NCBI GenBank assembly: GCA_016932955.1
Contig: JAFGBV010000126.1
Span: forward strand, 1-26,891
Direction of reading: 5' to 3'
Length of the DNA stretch: 26,891 bases
Source: Anaerolineales bacterium
Lineage (GTDB): Bacteria > Chloroflexota > Anaerolineae > Anaerolineales > UBA4823
The notes beneath the pieces are model-generated. The model worked only from the letters and a program-made list of their open reading frames with translations. It was not told where the DNA came from and did no database searches. The position numbers and the translations under genes are program-made. Positions 7,898 through 16,519 of this stretch are shown here, in pieces; position 1 is the stretch's first letter, and each line of letters starts with the position of its first letter.

Positions 7898-8926
7898 ATG
7901 AAGCGCTACCGCTTTTTACTGCGCAAGGCAGGATGGTCGCTGGTGACCATCCTGTTCGTGATCGTTTTCAACTTTTTTCTGTTCCGTGTCTTGCCTGGCG
8001 ACCCGGCGCGGGCCGGCTTACGCGACCCGCGCCTGACGCGTGAGGCGGTTGAGGCGATCCGCGTGCGCTTCGGGTTGGATAAGCCAGTGATCAACTGCTT
8101 CGAGTCGCTGAACCCGGTGAAACTGGGTAGCTGCCTGGTCAACCCTCTCGACACACAATTTTTCATTTACGCGATCAACCTGGCACAGGGGGAGCTGGGA
8201 ATCAGTTATCACACCAACCGCCCGGTTGCCACGATCCTGATGGAGCGATTAGGTAACACCATCCTGCTGATCGGCCTGGGGCAGATCCTCTCGATCCTGG
8301 TCGGTGTGATCCTGGGGGCGCTGGCAGCCTGGAAGGCGCGCACGGCGATCGACTACATCGCGCTGCTGGGCAGCCTGCTCGCATGGAGCCTGCCGACTTT
8401 CTGGCTGGGGATCATCCTGCTGTTCTGGGGCAGCAGCCAGCTCGGGCTGCCGCTGGGCGGCAAAGCCACGGCTGGGGCCAGCTTCAGCACCTGGGGGACA
8501 CTGGTGGATATGGGTCGCCACCTGCTGCTGCCGACGATCACTTACACGATCGTCTTCCTGGGGGAGTACATGCTGATCATGCGCTCCACGCTGTTGGACG
8601 TGCTCTCAGAAGATTATATTCTGACCGCCCGGGCCAAGGGGCTGAACACCTTCCAGATCCTCAAGGATCATGCGCTCAAAAACGCCACCCTGCCCCTGGT
8701 GACGATCGTGGCGCTGAACCTGGGCTTCACGGTGGCAGGGGCGGTGCAGATCGAATCCGTCTTCTCCTACCCGGGGCTGGGCGGGGCGATCTTCGAGGCG
8801 GTGGTGCGGCGAGATTTCCCCATGCTCCAAGGCGCCTTCTTGCTCATTGCGATCAGCGTGATCCTGGCTAACCTGATCGCCGATCTGACCTACTCCATCC
8901 TTGACCCACGGGTGCAAACAGAATAG
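7898..8926 (+). CDS. Peptide ABC transporter permease (DppB type)
   Basis: The protein of 342 residues is the first membrane subunit of the importer. It has an N-terminal membrane helix (about residues 12-32) with the family motif FFLFRVLPGDPA, a periplasmic-type insert that is longer than usual (about residues 60-95, with two Cys in NCFESLNPVKLGSC), then five further helices. The ATPase-coupling EAA motif lies near residues 245-265 (LTARAKGLNTFQILKDHALK), followed by the conserved FTVAGAVQIESVFSYPGLG. The start ATG lies 7 nt behind the binding protein with GAGGG as ribosome site. The pair of Cys in the insert could form a disulfide on the outside; that is inference. Confidence 0.93.
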   Translation: MKRYRFLLRKAGWSLVTILFVIVFNFFLFRVLPGDPARAGLRDPRLTREAVEAIRVRFGLDKPVINCFESLNPVKLGSCLVNPLDTQFFIYAINLAQGELGISYHTNRPVATILMERLGNTILLIGLGQILSILVGVILGALAAWKARTAIDYIALLGSLLAWSLPTFWLGIILLFWGSSQLGLPLGGKATAGASFSTWGTLVDMGRHLLLPTITYTIVFLGEYMLIMRSTLLDVLSEDYILTARAKGLNTFQILKDHALKNATLPLVTIVALNLGFTVAGAVQIESVFSYPGLGGAIFEAVVRRDFPMLQGAFLLIAISVILANLIADLTYSILDPRVQTE

Positions 8927-8945
8927 AGAAGCAGAACAGCCACTC

Positions 8946-10877
8946 ATGACCGAAACCACGCAGAGCCCCTCCGCAACAACCTTTTGGAGCACCTTCCGGC
9001 GCAGCCGGATGGGGATCATCGGGCTGGTGATGCTGGCAGTGGCTGTGCTCACGGCAGTGTTTGCCCCGTGGATCGCTCCATACGACCCCAAAGAAGCAGT
9101 CACGATCAAGATCGAGGATATTTACGCGTCCCCCAGCGCAGCCCATTGGCTGGGCACAGATGATGCAGGGAAGGACGTGCTTTCATCTTTTATCTACGGG
9201 GCGCGGGTTTCGCTGACGGTGGGCTTCTTTGCCTCATTCATCTCGATCTTTATCGGTGGTGTGATCGGGATTGCAGCAGGCTTCTACGGTGGACGGGTGG
9301 AGAACCTGTTGATGCGCTTTACCGACATCATGCTGGTGATCCCAGACCTGCCGTTGATCGTGGTGATCGTGGCGATGACCAAGCCCAGCCTGTGGAACAT
9401 CATCCTGGTGATCGGCGTGCTGGGCTGGACAACCACCTCCCGGCTGGTGCGCTCGCAGACGCTGGCGGTGAAACAACGCAAGTTTGTGCTGCGGGCGCGC
9501 GCACTGGGAGCAAGCCAGCCGCACATCATCCGCCATCACATCTTGCCGCTGGTGATGCCTCTGATCGTGGTGAACACCGTGCTGGTGATCTCGCTGGCGA
9601 TCCTCAACGAAAGCACGCTTTCTTTCCTGGGGCTGGGCGACCCGGTGGCAGTGAGCTGGGGGCAGATGCTCAACTTTGCCTTTGGGCGGGGGGCGATGAG
9701 CGCGGGAGCCTGGTGGGCGCTGGTGACACCAGGGTTTGGCATCGTGTGGGTGGTGCTGGCGCTCACCCTGCTGGGACAGGGGCTGGAACAGGTGCTCAAC
9801 CCGCGCCTGGAAACACATCACCTGCAATTGGTTAAGGATGCCATCACACCAAACCTATCCGCAGAAAGTGCGTTGCCAGCGCTGGCAGATGCGCCCATCC
9901 AACTGGAGGTACGAGAGCTCTCGGTCAATTACATTGTCCCCGAACGGGAGCCGCTGCGGGCGGTTGAAAATGTGAGCCTGAAACTTCGCCAGGGGGAGCT
10001 GTTGGGGCTGGTGGGTGAGAGCGGTTGCGGTAAAACAACGCTGATGCTCAGCCTGCTGCGTCTGCTGCCATCAGCGGGGCGGATTGTCAACGGGCAGGTG
10101 TGCTTCGGTGGGAGGGATCTATTGAGTCTCGCGGAAAGCGAAATGAACAAGGTGCGCTGGAAGAACATATCGATGATATTCCAGGGGGCGATGAACGCGC
10201 TCAACCCGGTGCGCACGATCGGCGACCAAATTGGGGAGGCAATACAGATCCACCAGAAGATCACCAACCGCAAAGGGATCGAACACCAGGTTGGCGAGTT
10301 GTTGCAAATGGTTGGCATTGCACCAGAACGCCATAATCACTACCCGCACCAGTATTCGGGAGGAATGCGCCAGCGGGCAATGATCGCTATGGCGCTGGCC
10401 TGCAAACCGCAGGTGGTGATTGCGGATGAGCCCACCACAGCGCTGGATGTGATGATTCAGGCGCAGATCCTGGAGCTGCTGGCGGGGCTGCGCCAACGGC
10501 TGGGGCTTTCGATCATCTTTGTGACCCATGATCTGGGGGTGGTGGCGGAAATGTGCGACAGCGTGCTGGTGATGTATGGCGGGGTGACGGCGGAGTACGC
10601 GCCGGTGGATGTGATCTACAACAATCCCCGCCACCCTTACACCCAGGAACTGCTGAAGGCCTTCCCAGATGTTTCGCGCCCGGGGAGCGAGCTTCAGCAC
10701 CAGAGGCTGGCATCCATCCCGGGCTCACCACCGCGATTGGATGCACTGCCGCCAGGGTGCCGCTTTGCCCCGCGCTGCCCGCAGGCTTTCGAGCGCTGCC
10801 ATCGTGAGCCTCCTGCACTGCACCAATTAGAAGACGAACACGTGGCAAGCTGCCACCTCTTAGAAACGCATGGATAA
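8946..10877 (+). CDS. Fused ABC permease (DppC) and ATPase (DppD)
   Basis: One chain of about 643 residues joins the second permease and the first ATPase of the peptide importer. Residues 1-290 are the DppC-type permease: N-terminal helix, [24 protein letters not shown] loop ([20 protein letters not shown]) and five or six helices. After a linker of roughly 30 residues comes a nucleotide-binding domain with Walker A GESGCGKT at 357-364, signature YSGGMRQ near 470, Walker B VVIADE near 490 and H-loop VTHD. The C-terminus has the oligopeptide-type extension with CRFAPRCP and two further Cys (ERC, SC). The ATG at 8946 is preferred over a TTG at 8901 inside the preceding gene. The stop overlaps the next gene (ATGGATAA). 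Such fusions are known in several phyla but are uncommon. Confidence 0.92.
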   Translation: MTETTQSPSATTFWSTFRRSRMGIIGLVMLAVAVLTAVFAPWIAPYDPKEAVTIKIEDIYASPSAAHWLGTDDAGKDVLSSFIYGARVSLTVGFFASFISIFIGGVIGIAAGFYGGRVENLLMRFTDIMLVIPDLPLIVVIVAMTKPSLWNIILVIGVLGWTTTSRLVRSQTLAVKQRKFVLRARALGASQPHIIRHHILPLVMPLIVVNTVLVISLAILNESTLSFLGLGDPVAVSWGQMLNFAFGRGAMSAGAWWALVTPGFGIVWVVLALTLLGQGLEQVLNPRLETHHLQLVKDAITPNLSAESALPALADAPIQLEVRELSVNYIVPEREPLRAVENVSLKLRQGELLGLVGESGCGKTTLMLSLLRLLPSAGRIVNGQVCFGGRDLLSLAESEMNKVRWKNISMIFQGAMNALNPVRTIGDQIGEAIQIHQKITNRKGIEHQVGELLQMVGIAPERHNHYPHQYSGGMRQRAMIAMALACKPQVVIADEPTTALDVMIQAQILELLAGLRQRLGLSIIFVTHDLGVVAEMCDSVLVMYGGVTAEYAPVDVIYNNPRHPYTQELLKAFPDVSRPGSELQHQRLASIPGSPPRLDALPPGCRFAPRCPQAFERCHREPPALHQLEDEHVASCHLLETHG

Positions 10878-11859
10878 CACACTATTGGAAGTCCAACACC
10901 TGCGCAAGCTGTTCCCAGCCGGGCATAAGGGTATCATCCACCGGACGGAGAGTTTCGTTCACGCGGTGGATGATGTTTCCTTCAAAGTGGCAAAGGGTGA
11001 GGTGCTGGGGCTGGTGGGCGAAAGCGGATGCGGGAAATCGACGCTGGCGCTGACGCTGCTGGGGCTGGAACAACCAACCAGCGGGAGGATCATTTTCCGT
11101 GGACAGGATGTGACCCACCTGGACAGCGCAGGAGCCAAAGCGCTGCGGCGCAGGATGCAAATGGTTTTCCAAGACCCCTACGAGTCGCTTAACCCCACCC
11201 AGACAATCGAGGAGATCGTGGCAGAGCCGCTGGTGGTTCACGGGCTGGAGAGCGCGGGGAAAGAGGCGTGCCGCGAGCATGTGCGGCAGGCGCTAGAAGA
11301 TGCGGGGTTGCGCCCGGCGACGGAGTACTTGCAGCGCCACCCGCATGAGCTCTCAGGCGGGCAGCGCCAGCGGGTGGTGATCGCGGGGGCTTTGGTGCTG
11401 GAGCCGACCTTGCTGCTGGCAGACGAGCCGGTGTCGATGCTAGATGTGAGCATCCGGGCTGAGATTCTTAATCTATTAAACGATCTGCGCGTGCAACGGG
11501 ATATTTCTGTGCTCTTCATCACGCACGACCTGGGTACTGTGGCATACTTCGCCGACCGGATTGCGGTGATGTACCTGGGGCGGATCGTGGAGATCGGGCC
11601 TACCCCCACTGTCCTTTCAGAACCGGCTCACCCCTACACACGGGCGCTGCTCTCGGTGGTGCCGGTGCCCAACCCGCGCCTGCGACGACAGCACATCATC
11701 CTACAGGGCGAAACACCCAACCCGATCGACCTGCCCAGCGGGTGCCGTTTCCACCCGCGCTGCCCGATCGCAGTGGAACAATGTGCAAGGGTGGAGCCGG
11801 CGGATGTGGAACTGAGCCCGGGTCACCTGGCAGCCTGCCTGTTAGCGAAGCCCGCCTAG
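10870..11859 (+). CDS. Peptide ABC transporter ATP-binding protein (DppF type)
   Basis: This is the second ATPase of the importer, 329 residues. Walker A GESGCGKS is at 50-57, Q-loop FQDPYESLNP at 100-109, signature LSGGQRQ at 161-167, Walker B LLLADE at 181-186 and H-loop ITHD near 217. The C-terminal oligopeptide extension has the GCRFHPRCP motif and later Cys typical of DppD/DppF; in some homologues these hold a 4Fe-4S cluster. It starts inside the end of the fused permease-ATPase (8 nt overlap), so the operon is translationally coupled. Its stop codon TAG is shared as CTAG with the stop of the convergent gene on the other strand, leaving no space for a terminator between them. Confidence 0.94.
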   Translation: MDNTLLEVQHLRKLFPAGHKGIIHRTESFVHAVDDVSFKVAKGEVLGLVGESGCGKSTLALTLLGLEQPTSGRIIFRGQDVTHLDSAGAKALRRRMQMVFQDPYESLNPTQTIEEIVAEPLVVHGLESAGKEACREHVRQALEDAGLRPATEYLQRHPHELSGGQRQRVVIAGALVLEPTLLLADEPVSMLDVSIRAEILNLLNDLRVQRDISVLFITHDLGTVAYFADRIAVMYLGRIVEIGPTPTVLSEPAHPYTRALLSVVPVPNPRLRRQHIILQGETPNPIDLPSGCRFHPRCPIAVEQCARVEPADVELSPGHLAACLLAKPA

Positions 11860-12995
11860 CTGCCGCGCTTGATTTTACGGCGGGTGTGCTGCTCCTCAAT
11901 CTCACCTACATGAGTGATTTTTTCTGCAATGGCAGCCTCTAGCCAGAGGCAGCCATGCTCGGCGGTAGCCTGGCTGCCAGCGCCGTAAGCGCCGGTGGCG
12001 GTATCGTCTTCCCAGGGCGGGTTGGCAACCAGGGCGCCGCCCTCAACCCAATCCATGTAATAAGAGGGGGTGGAGATGAAATCCGTTTCGTCGACCACCA
12101 GATCCATGTTCACCAGATCGGGGCGCAGGTGGAGCATCATGGATGTCTCCAGCTCACAAGCATGGCCCATGCCGCCGATAGCAGAGCGGCGGTGCGCCTC
12201 CAGGGCTGCCACGCCATCGGGCCCGGAAAGATAGAGGAACGCAGTGGCGCAGAAGATCTGACAGTGGCGCTCACCGGCATATTTGACTACGTTGACGAGG
12301 AACGAGCAGTTCCCGCCGTGCCCGCTGTTCAGGTAGATGCGCTCAAAGCCGCGCCCTGCCAGCACATCCACCACCCCCAGCCAGAAGTCCTCGAAGGCGC
12401 GCCCGCCGGTATTGAGGGTGCCAGCAAATGATGAACGATGCATACTGACGCCGTAGGGAAAGACAGGGAAGGTCCAGGCTCTCAGCGGGATGGCAGCGGC
12501 GACACCCCTACACACAGCATCGATCAGCAGTGTATCGACGCAAAGCGGCAGGTGGTAGGCATGCTGCTCGGTGTGGCCGATTGGGATGAAGATGACCCGC
12601 TGAGTTGCCTCATCTGGGGGCAAGAGGGCTGCGGGCAGGGTCTGTGCAACAGAGGGGAGGGCGATGCGAGCGTCTGCCAGGCCCAGGTCGATGCCAGGCG
12701 GGGTGAGGGCATAGACCTGGCTGAAGCCATCGTCGCGCAGGCTGTCCAACAGGTTAGCCAGGCAGGCGCCAAGCAGTTCTTCTGGCACCGCCAGGCCACT
12801 GCCACGCCAGCCATAGGGAATGGCGGGCAGGAGGCCGATGCGGGGAGGAGCACTCAAAGCCTGGGCCAGGCGATCCAATGGGTAACCGCTGCCCAATGGG
12901 ATCACCAGTGGCGTGTTGCGCGGCAGAGCGGCCACATCACGCCAGGCAAGTGTTTCGTAAGCGAAAAATTGGGTGGAAGAAGTGTGGGTGGTCAT
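11856..12995 (-). CDS. Creatininase-family amidohydrolase with N-terminal half-copy
   Basis: The C-terminal two thirds form a creatininase-type metal-dependent amide hydrolase: PIGHTEQHAYHLPLCVDT at 138-155 (E143, H145, D154 as metal ligands), the NSGHGGN motif at 223-229, and GHACELETS at 277-285. The first 130 residues are unusual. They align with residues 133-226 of the same protein (RIGLLPAIPYGW at 52-63 against RAWTFPVFPYGV at 172-183, then a shared L..D.L...GF..Y helix) but lack all metal ligands. The ATG at 12995 overlaps the stop of the peptidase gene (ATGA); a TTG at 13010 is less likely. The substrate is unknown; the family opens cyclic amides or hydrolyses peptide-like amides (creatinine, mycofactocin precursor). 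Coupling with a peptidase points to peptide or amide breakdown. Confidence 0.9.
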   Translation of the reverse strand: MTTHTSSTQFFAYETLAWRDVAALPRNTPLVIPLGSGYPLDRLAQALSAPPRIGLLPAIPYGWRGSGLAVPEELLGACLANLLDSLRDDGFSQVYALTPPGIDLGLADARIALPSVAQTLPAALLPPDEATQRVIFIPIGHTEQHAYHLPLCVDTLLIDAVCRGVAAAIPLRAWTFPVFPYGVSMHRSSFAGTLNTGGRAFEDFWLGVVDVLAGRGFERIYLNSGHGGNCSFLVNVVKYAGERHCQIFCATAFLYLSGPDGVAALEAHRRSAIGGMGHACELETSMMLHLRPDLVNMDLVVDETDFISTPSYYMDWVEGGALVANPPWEDDTATGAYGAGSQATAEHGCLWLEAAIAEKITHVGEIEEQHTRRKIKRGS

Positions 12996-14842
12996 GGCAG
13001 CAAATACCAATCAAGAAAGCGCTGAATGCGTTGCCAGGAATCGAGGCAAGTGGCACGCTTGAGGAAGCCATGCGGCTCGCCAGAATATGTCTTATATTCA
13101 AACGTCTTGCCTGCCCGGCGCAATTCCCTCACCCACTCCTCGGAAGACTGAGGCGGCACGACATCATCCAGCAAGCCATGCAGCAGTAAAACAGGCTTAC
13201 GCACATTCTCCACCTGGTAGATCGGTGAACCATCCAGGTAAACCTGGCGGTTGCGCGATGGATGACCGAGAAAGATCTCGCTATAGAGGCGCAGTGTGCG
13301 GCTGCACTGCGCCCATGAGCTAACGAGATTGGCATCGCCATACAGGCAGACCCCGCAGGCAAACAGGTATTCGGGGTCGCGGGAGAGGCAGCAGGCAGTC
13401 ATGTATCCGCCGTAGGAGCCGCCCATGATAGCAATACGCAGGGGATCGATCCCGGGCAGCGTGCGCAGGAATTTTGCACCATGAAGGCAATCCTGCATAT
13501 CACCCTTGCCCCAATCATTGTAATTGGCATGCTCGAACGCAATGCCATAGCCGGTGCTGCCGCGATAGTTGGCAGCGAGGAAGGTATATCCCCTGGCTAC
13601 CAGGTATTGAGCGTGGATATCCCAATCCAGGATGTATTGGGCAGAGGGGCCGCCATGGGGATGCAAAATGGCTGCGCCGTTGGGAGTCTTGGGGCGATAG
13701 AGGAAAGCGGGTATCTGCAGCCCATCTGCGCTGGGGTAATGGACAAGCTCTGGGATGACCAGCGATTTGTCAGCCAGGGATGGCGGGTTGGAGAAGGTCA
13801 ATTGAACCGTTTTGCCGGAAGACAGATCTATACGGTATAGATCGGGGGGGAGGAGAGGATCCTCGTATTCGAAAGTGATGAAATCGCCCTTGGGAGACCA
13901 GTTTGGACGGTAGTGGATGCCGCCGCTGCTGCGCAATGAGGTTGGCTCGCCGCTCTCTGCATCAAGCAGGGCCAGATCATAAGCACCGCCACGGTTCAGG
14001 GTACAGGCCAGGCGTTTGCCATCCGGCGCCCAGGCAATTTCCACACAATCCAGCTCCAGGTGGGTAAGCTGGCGCAATCCGCTGCCATCTGGATTGACCA
14101 GCCAGACCTCAAAGAAGCCCGTCTGCTGGGAGAGGAATGCGATCTGGGCTCCATCGGGCCTCCAGCGGGGCGATAGCATGCGCACTTTGGGCAGGCCAGC
14201 CAGGGTGCGCACCTGTGCGCTTGCCACTTCCACAACCCGCAGATCCAGGCGGTGGAGGTCGTCGAAAGGGCGAAAAGTAAACGCCACCCAGCGCCCGTCG
14301 GGGGCAGGGCGAGCATCCCAGGCATCGCCGGTGGGGTCAGTCACCAACGGGCGCGGCCAGGCGCCTTCTGCATCGGTCAGCAGCAACTGGGTGGCATCCT
14401 GGCGCTCCACGCTGATGACCAGGTGCTGCCCATCGGGCATCCAGACGGGGGAAGATGCCTGACTGGTGAAATCGCTAACCTTTTCAGGGAGGGCGCCGGC
14501 GGGATGAGAGACATAGACATGCTCGTTGCTGGTGAAAGCAATGCGCTGCCCATCAGAAGACCACTGCGGTGTTTCATCTTCCCAATAGGCGATCGGGCGG
14601 CGGTCAAAGGAGATGCGCTGCGGCCAGCCACCCCTGGACGGCAGAATGTACACGTCAGAGAGATCCTCGCGATCCCAGATGAAGACAATCTGCTTTCCAT
14701 TTGGCGAAAGCTGATGGTTACGAATGCGGTGGATCCCGGCAAGCAACTCCAGGCTCCACCCTTTTGTAGGTTTGAGGTCTGGCCTATCGATAGAAGGCCA
14801 ACCGTTATGCTCGTATTTTTCTTCAATTTCGATCTTTGCCAT
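12992..14842 (-). CDS. S9 family serine peptidase (prolyl oligopeptidase type)
   Basis: The cytoplasmic enzyme of 616 residues has two parts. Residues about 30-350 form a TolB/WD40-like beta-propeller with repeated blade motifs (SPNGKQIVFI, SSDGQRIAFTS, WMPDGQHLVIS, WRPDGAQIAFLS, APDGKRLACTL). Residues about 370-616 are the alpha/beta hydrolase: nucleophile Ser476 in GGSYGGYMT, Asp559 in GLLDDVVPP and His591 in GEPHGF. This is the acylaminoacyl-peptidase / dipeptidyl-peptidase branch of family S9, which cuts short peptides that fit through the propeller. There is no signal peptide. An upstream AGGTGAGG serves the ATG. It is translationally coupled to the creatininase gene and faces the peptide importer, so it probably digests imported peptides. 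Confidence 0.93.
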   Translation of the reverse strand: MAKIEIEEKYEHNGWPSIDRPDLKPTKGWSLELLAGIHRIRNHQLSPNGKQIVFIWDREDLSDVYILPSRGGWPQRISFDRRPIAYWEDETPQWSSDGQRIAFTSNEHVYVSHPAGALPEKVSDFTSQASSPVWMPDGQHLVISVERQDATQLLLTDAEGAWPRPLVTDPTGDAWDARPAPDGRWVAFTFRPFDDLHRLDLRVVEVASAQVRTLAGLPKVRMLSPRWRPDGAQIAFLSQQTGFFEVWLVNPDGSGLRQLTHLELDCVEIAWAPDGKRLACTLNRGGAYDLALLDAESGEPTSLRSSGGIHYRPNWSPKGDFITFEYEDPLLPPDLYRIDLSSGKTVQLTFSNPPSLADKSLVIPELVHYPSADGLQIPAFLYRPKTPNGAAILHPHGGPSAQYILDWDIHAQYLVARGYTFLAANYRGSTGYGIAFEHANYNDWGKGDMQDCLHGAKFLRTLPGIDPLRIAIMGGSYGGYMTACCLSRDPEYLFACGVCLYGDANLVSSWAQCSRTLRLYSEIFLGHPSRNRQVYLDGSPIYQVENVRKPVLLLHGLLDDVVPPQSSEEWVRELRRAGKTFEYKTYSGEPHGFLKRATCLDSWQRIQRFLDWYLLP

Positions 14843-14890
14843 GCCTCACCTGCCCCGAAATGTGCCGATGAATCCCCCGTCATCTCCGCG

Positions 14891-14899
14891 ATTATACCA
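14891..14899 (-). promoter_or_regulatory. Possible extended -10 promoter of the peptidase operon
   Basis: On the - strand the sequence reads TGGTATAAT, a full TATAAT box (14891-14896) with the TGn extension upstream. No good -35 box lies 17 bp further up (GCACTG), as is common for extended -10 promoters. It lies about 50 nt in front of the peptidase ATG. Confidence 0.5.
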
Positions 14900-14997
14900 G
14901 CGTTGAAGGGGCGCAGTGCGAGGTGGCGGCCGGTAAGTGGCGAGCACTCAATAGTTGCTGGGTATCCCTATCCTGCACCCGCTAAGTGATCTATGCC

Positions 14998-15025
14998 TTG
15001 ACAGTGGCTCGCCAGGCAATATAAT
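14998..15025 (+). promoter_or_regulatory. Consensus sigma-A-type promoter of the MFS gene
   Basis: TTGACA at 14998-15003 and TATAAT at 15020-15025 match both consensus hexamers fully, with a 16-bp spacer. The implied transcript starts near 15032 and has a leader of about 125 nt before the preferred ATG at 15158. Confidence 0.75.
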
Positions 15026-15157
15026 TACCCCATCATGTACGCACAATACCATCCTCCCTGTTAAGCAACAGCGCAGAGCGCACGTGCTCCACCTCTTTCT
15101 CTCTTACAACGTATGCCCACCCACAACGAGCACACCAAACGAGAGAAAGAGGTAAAT

Positions 15158-16399
15158 ATGATTAAGTCAACCGGCAATCCCAAAACCAAAAATCTGTTCC
15201 TCGCCCTGCGCGGGGGAATTTCCCTCACGTTCATCTTCCTGCTGATCGAGTTCTTCGATGAGTTGAATTACGGCATCGGCAATGCCGCCCTTCCGGCGAT
15301 GCGCACCGATCTTGCCCTGAGCTATGTGCAAATTGGGCTGCTGCTGGGGCTGCCGCATGTGATCGGGTCGCTGATCGAGCCGCTGATCATGCTGCTGGGT
15401 GATACGCGCCTGCGCAAGCGCCTGGTGATCGGGGGCGGGGCAGCAATCACGCTGACGCTGCTGGCAATAGCGCTGGGACGGAGCTTTCCACCCCTACTGG
15501 TGGCGATGATCATCGGCTTCCCAGCCAGCGGCGCATTCGTCACCCTTTCGCAAGCCACGCTGATGGATGCCAACCCTGGGCGCGAAGCGCAGATGATGGC
15601 GCGCTGGACTGTAGCCGGGTCCGTAGCGAACCTTCTGGGGCCGCTGCTGCTGGCAGGGATTTTCACGCTGGGCTACTCCTGGCGCTGGGCATTCGGCGGG
15701 TTGGCAGTCGCCTGCCTGCTGCTGGTGCTGTTGGTGCTGCCGCGGCGCTTCCCGGTATGCAAAACCTCAGAGAAACCTGCACAAGACGGTGCGGCCCAAG
15801 GCGAAGCACACGGCTTGCTGGCAGGCTTGTGGCGCGCGGTGAAAAACCGCCGCCTTCTGCGCTGGTTCATCTTGCTTCAATTATCCGACCTGCTGCTGGA
15901 TGTGCTGACCGGTTACCTGCCGCTTTATTTCACCGACGTTGCCGGGCTTTCGATCGCACAAAGCAGCCTGCTGCTGAGCGTGCTGATGCTGGCGGGCCTG
16001 GCGGCAGATACGGCGCTGATCCCGATCCTGGAACGCTTTTCAGGGCGGAGGGTTGTGCGCCATTCTGCCGCCCTGGTGGCAGTATTGTATGCAGCCTGGT
16101 TGCTGGCGCCCTGGCTATGGGCAAAGATCGGACTGATCGTGCTGATCAAACTGAGCACACTGGGCTGGTACCAGGTGCTGCAGGGGGAAGCCTTTGCAGA
16201 ACTGCGCGGGCGATCGGGGACGGTGATGGCGCTCAATTCGGTCTTTGGGCTTACGGCGGGAGGAATAGCCTGGCTGATCGGATGGATCGCAGCGCAAGCA
16301 GGGCTTCCCGCAGCAATGTGGGTGCTACTTCTGGGGCCGTTGAGCCTGGCGCTGTTTGTGCCAACAAAGCGCCAGGTTGAAGCGCGCGACTCCGAATGA
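15158..16399 (+). CDS. MFS transporter
   Basis: The protein of about 413 residues is a major facilitator superfamily permease with roughly 12 hydrophobic segments in two halves, separated by a polar central loop (about residues 205-230, CKTSEKPAQDGAAQGEAHG). The loop after the second helix (LLGDTRLRKRL) is a form of the family motif A (G.LaDr.grk). The N-terminal motif FFDELNYGIGNAALPAMRTDL resembles the first-helix region of drug and sugar-phosphate exporters, but no subfamily can be assigned. ATG 15158 is chosen because AAAGAGGT lies 7 bases before it. It is a single-gene unit behind a consensus promoter; the fumarase genes behind it have their own promoter. Substrate unknown. Confidence 0.88.
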   Translation: MIKSTGNPKTKNLFLALRGGISLTFIFLLIEFFDELNYGIGNAALPAMRTDLALSYVQIGLLLGLPHVIGSLIEPLIMLLGDTRLRKRLVIGGGAAITLTLLAIALGRSFPPLLVAMIIGFPASGAFVTLSQATLMDANPGREAQMMARWTVAGSVANLLGPLLLAGIFTLGYSWRWAFGGLAVACLLLVLLVLPRRFPVCKTSEKPAQDGAAQGEAHGLLAGLWRAVKNRRLLRWFILLQLSDLLLDVLTGYLPLYFTDVAGLSIAQSSLLLSVLMLAGLAADTALIPILERFSGRRVVRHSAALVAVLYAAWLLAPWLWAKIGLIVLIKLSTLGWYQVLQGEAFAELRGRSGTVMALNSVFGLTAGGIAWLIGWIAAQAGLPAAMWVLLLGPLSLALFVPTKRQVEARDSE

Positions 16400-16435
16400 G
16401 GTAATTCATCACCTGATATTGTATTCAGTTATCAG

Positions 16436-16464
16436 TTAACAGAAGCGTGTAAAAAGGGTACAAT
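16436..16464 (+). promoter_or_regulatory. Promoter of the fumarase operon
   Basis: TTAACA at 16436-16441 and TACAAT at 16459-16464 are 17 bp apart, one mismatch from consensus in each box. A small inverted pair CTGATA (16413-16418) / TATCAG (16430-16435) sits directly upstream of the -35 box and could be an operator. Translation starts at 16520 behind AGGAGG at 16508-16513. Confidence 0.65.
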
Positions 16465-16519
16465 CTAATCAAATGTGAGCTTGGGATAAACCGCGTATCT
16501 TACTTACAGGAGGTTCCAC

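Larger units (their letters stand above)
14843..15157. other. Divergent intergenic region, peptidase / MFS transporter
   Basis: The gap of about 315 bases between divergent genes holds two promoter-like elements, one per strand, listed separately. An 8-bp inverted pair, TGGCGAGC at 14938-14945 and GCTCGCCA at 15007-15014, is spread over about 75 bp, and the right half falls within the spacer of the rightward promoter, so it could be a pair of operator half-sites. An in-frame ATG at 15113 could lengthen the MFS protein by 15 polar residues, but the ATG at 15158 has the better ribosome site. No RNA gene is evident. Confidence 0.6.

Noticed and set aside
8901..8945. TTG start extending the fused permease-ATPase
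   Set aside because: It falls inside the preceding permease gene, and the polar residues added do not match the family start; ATG 8946 is better.
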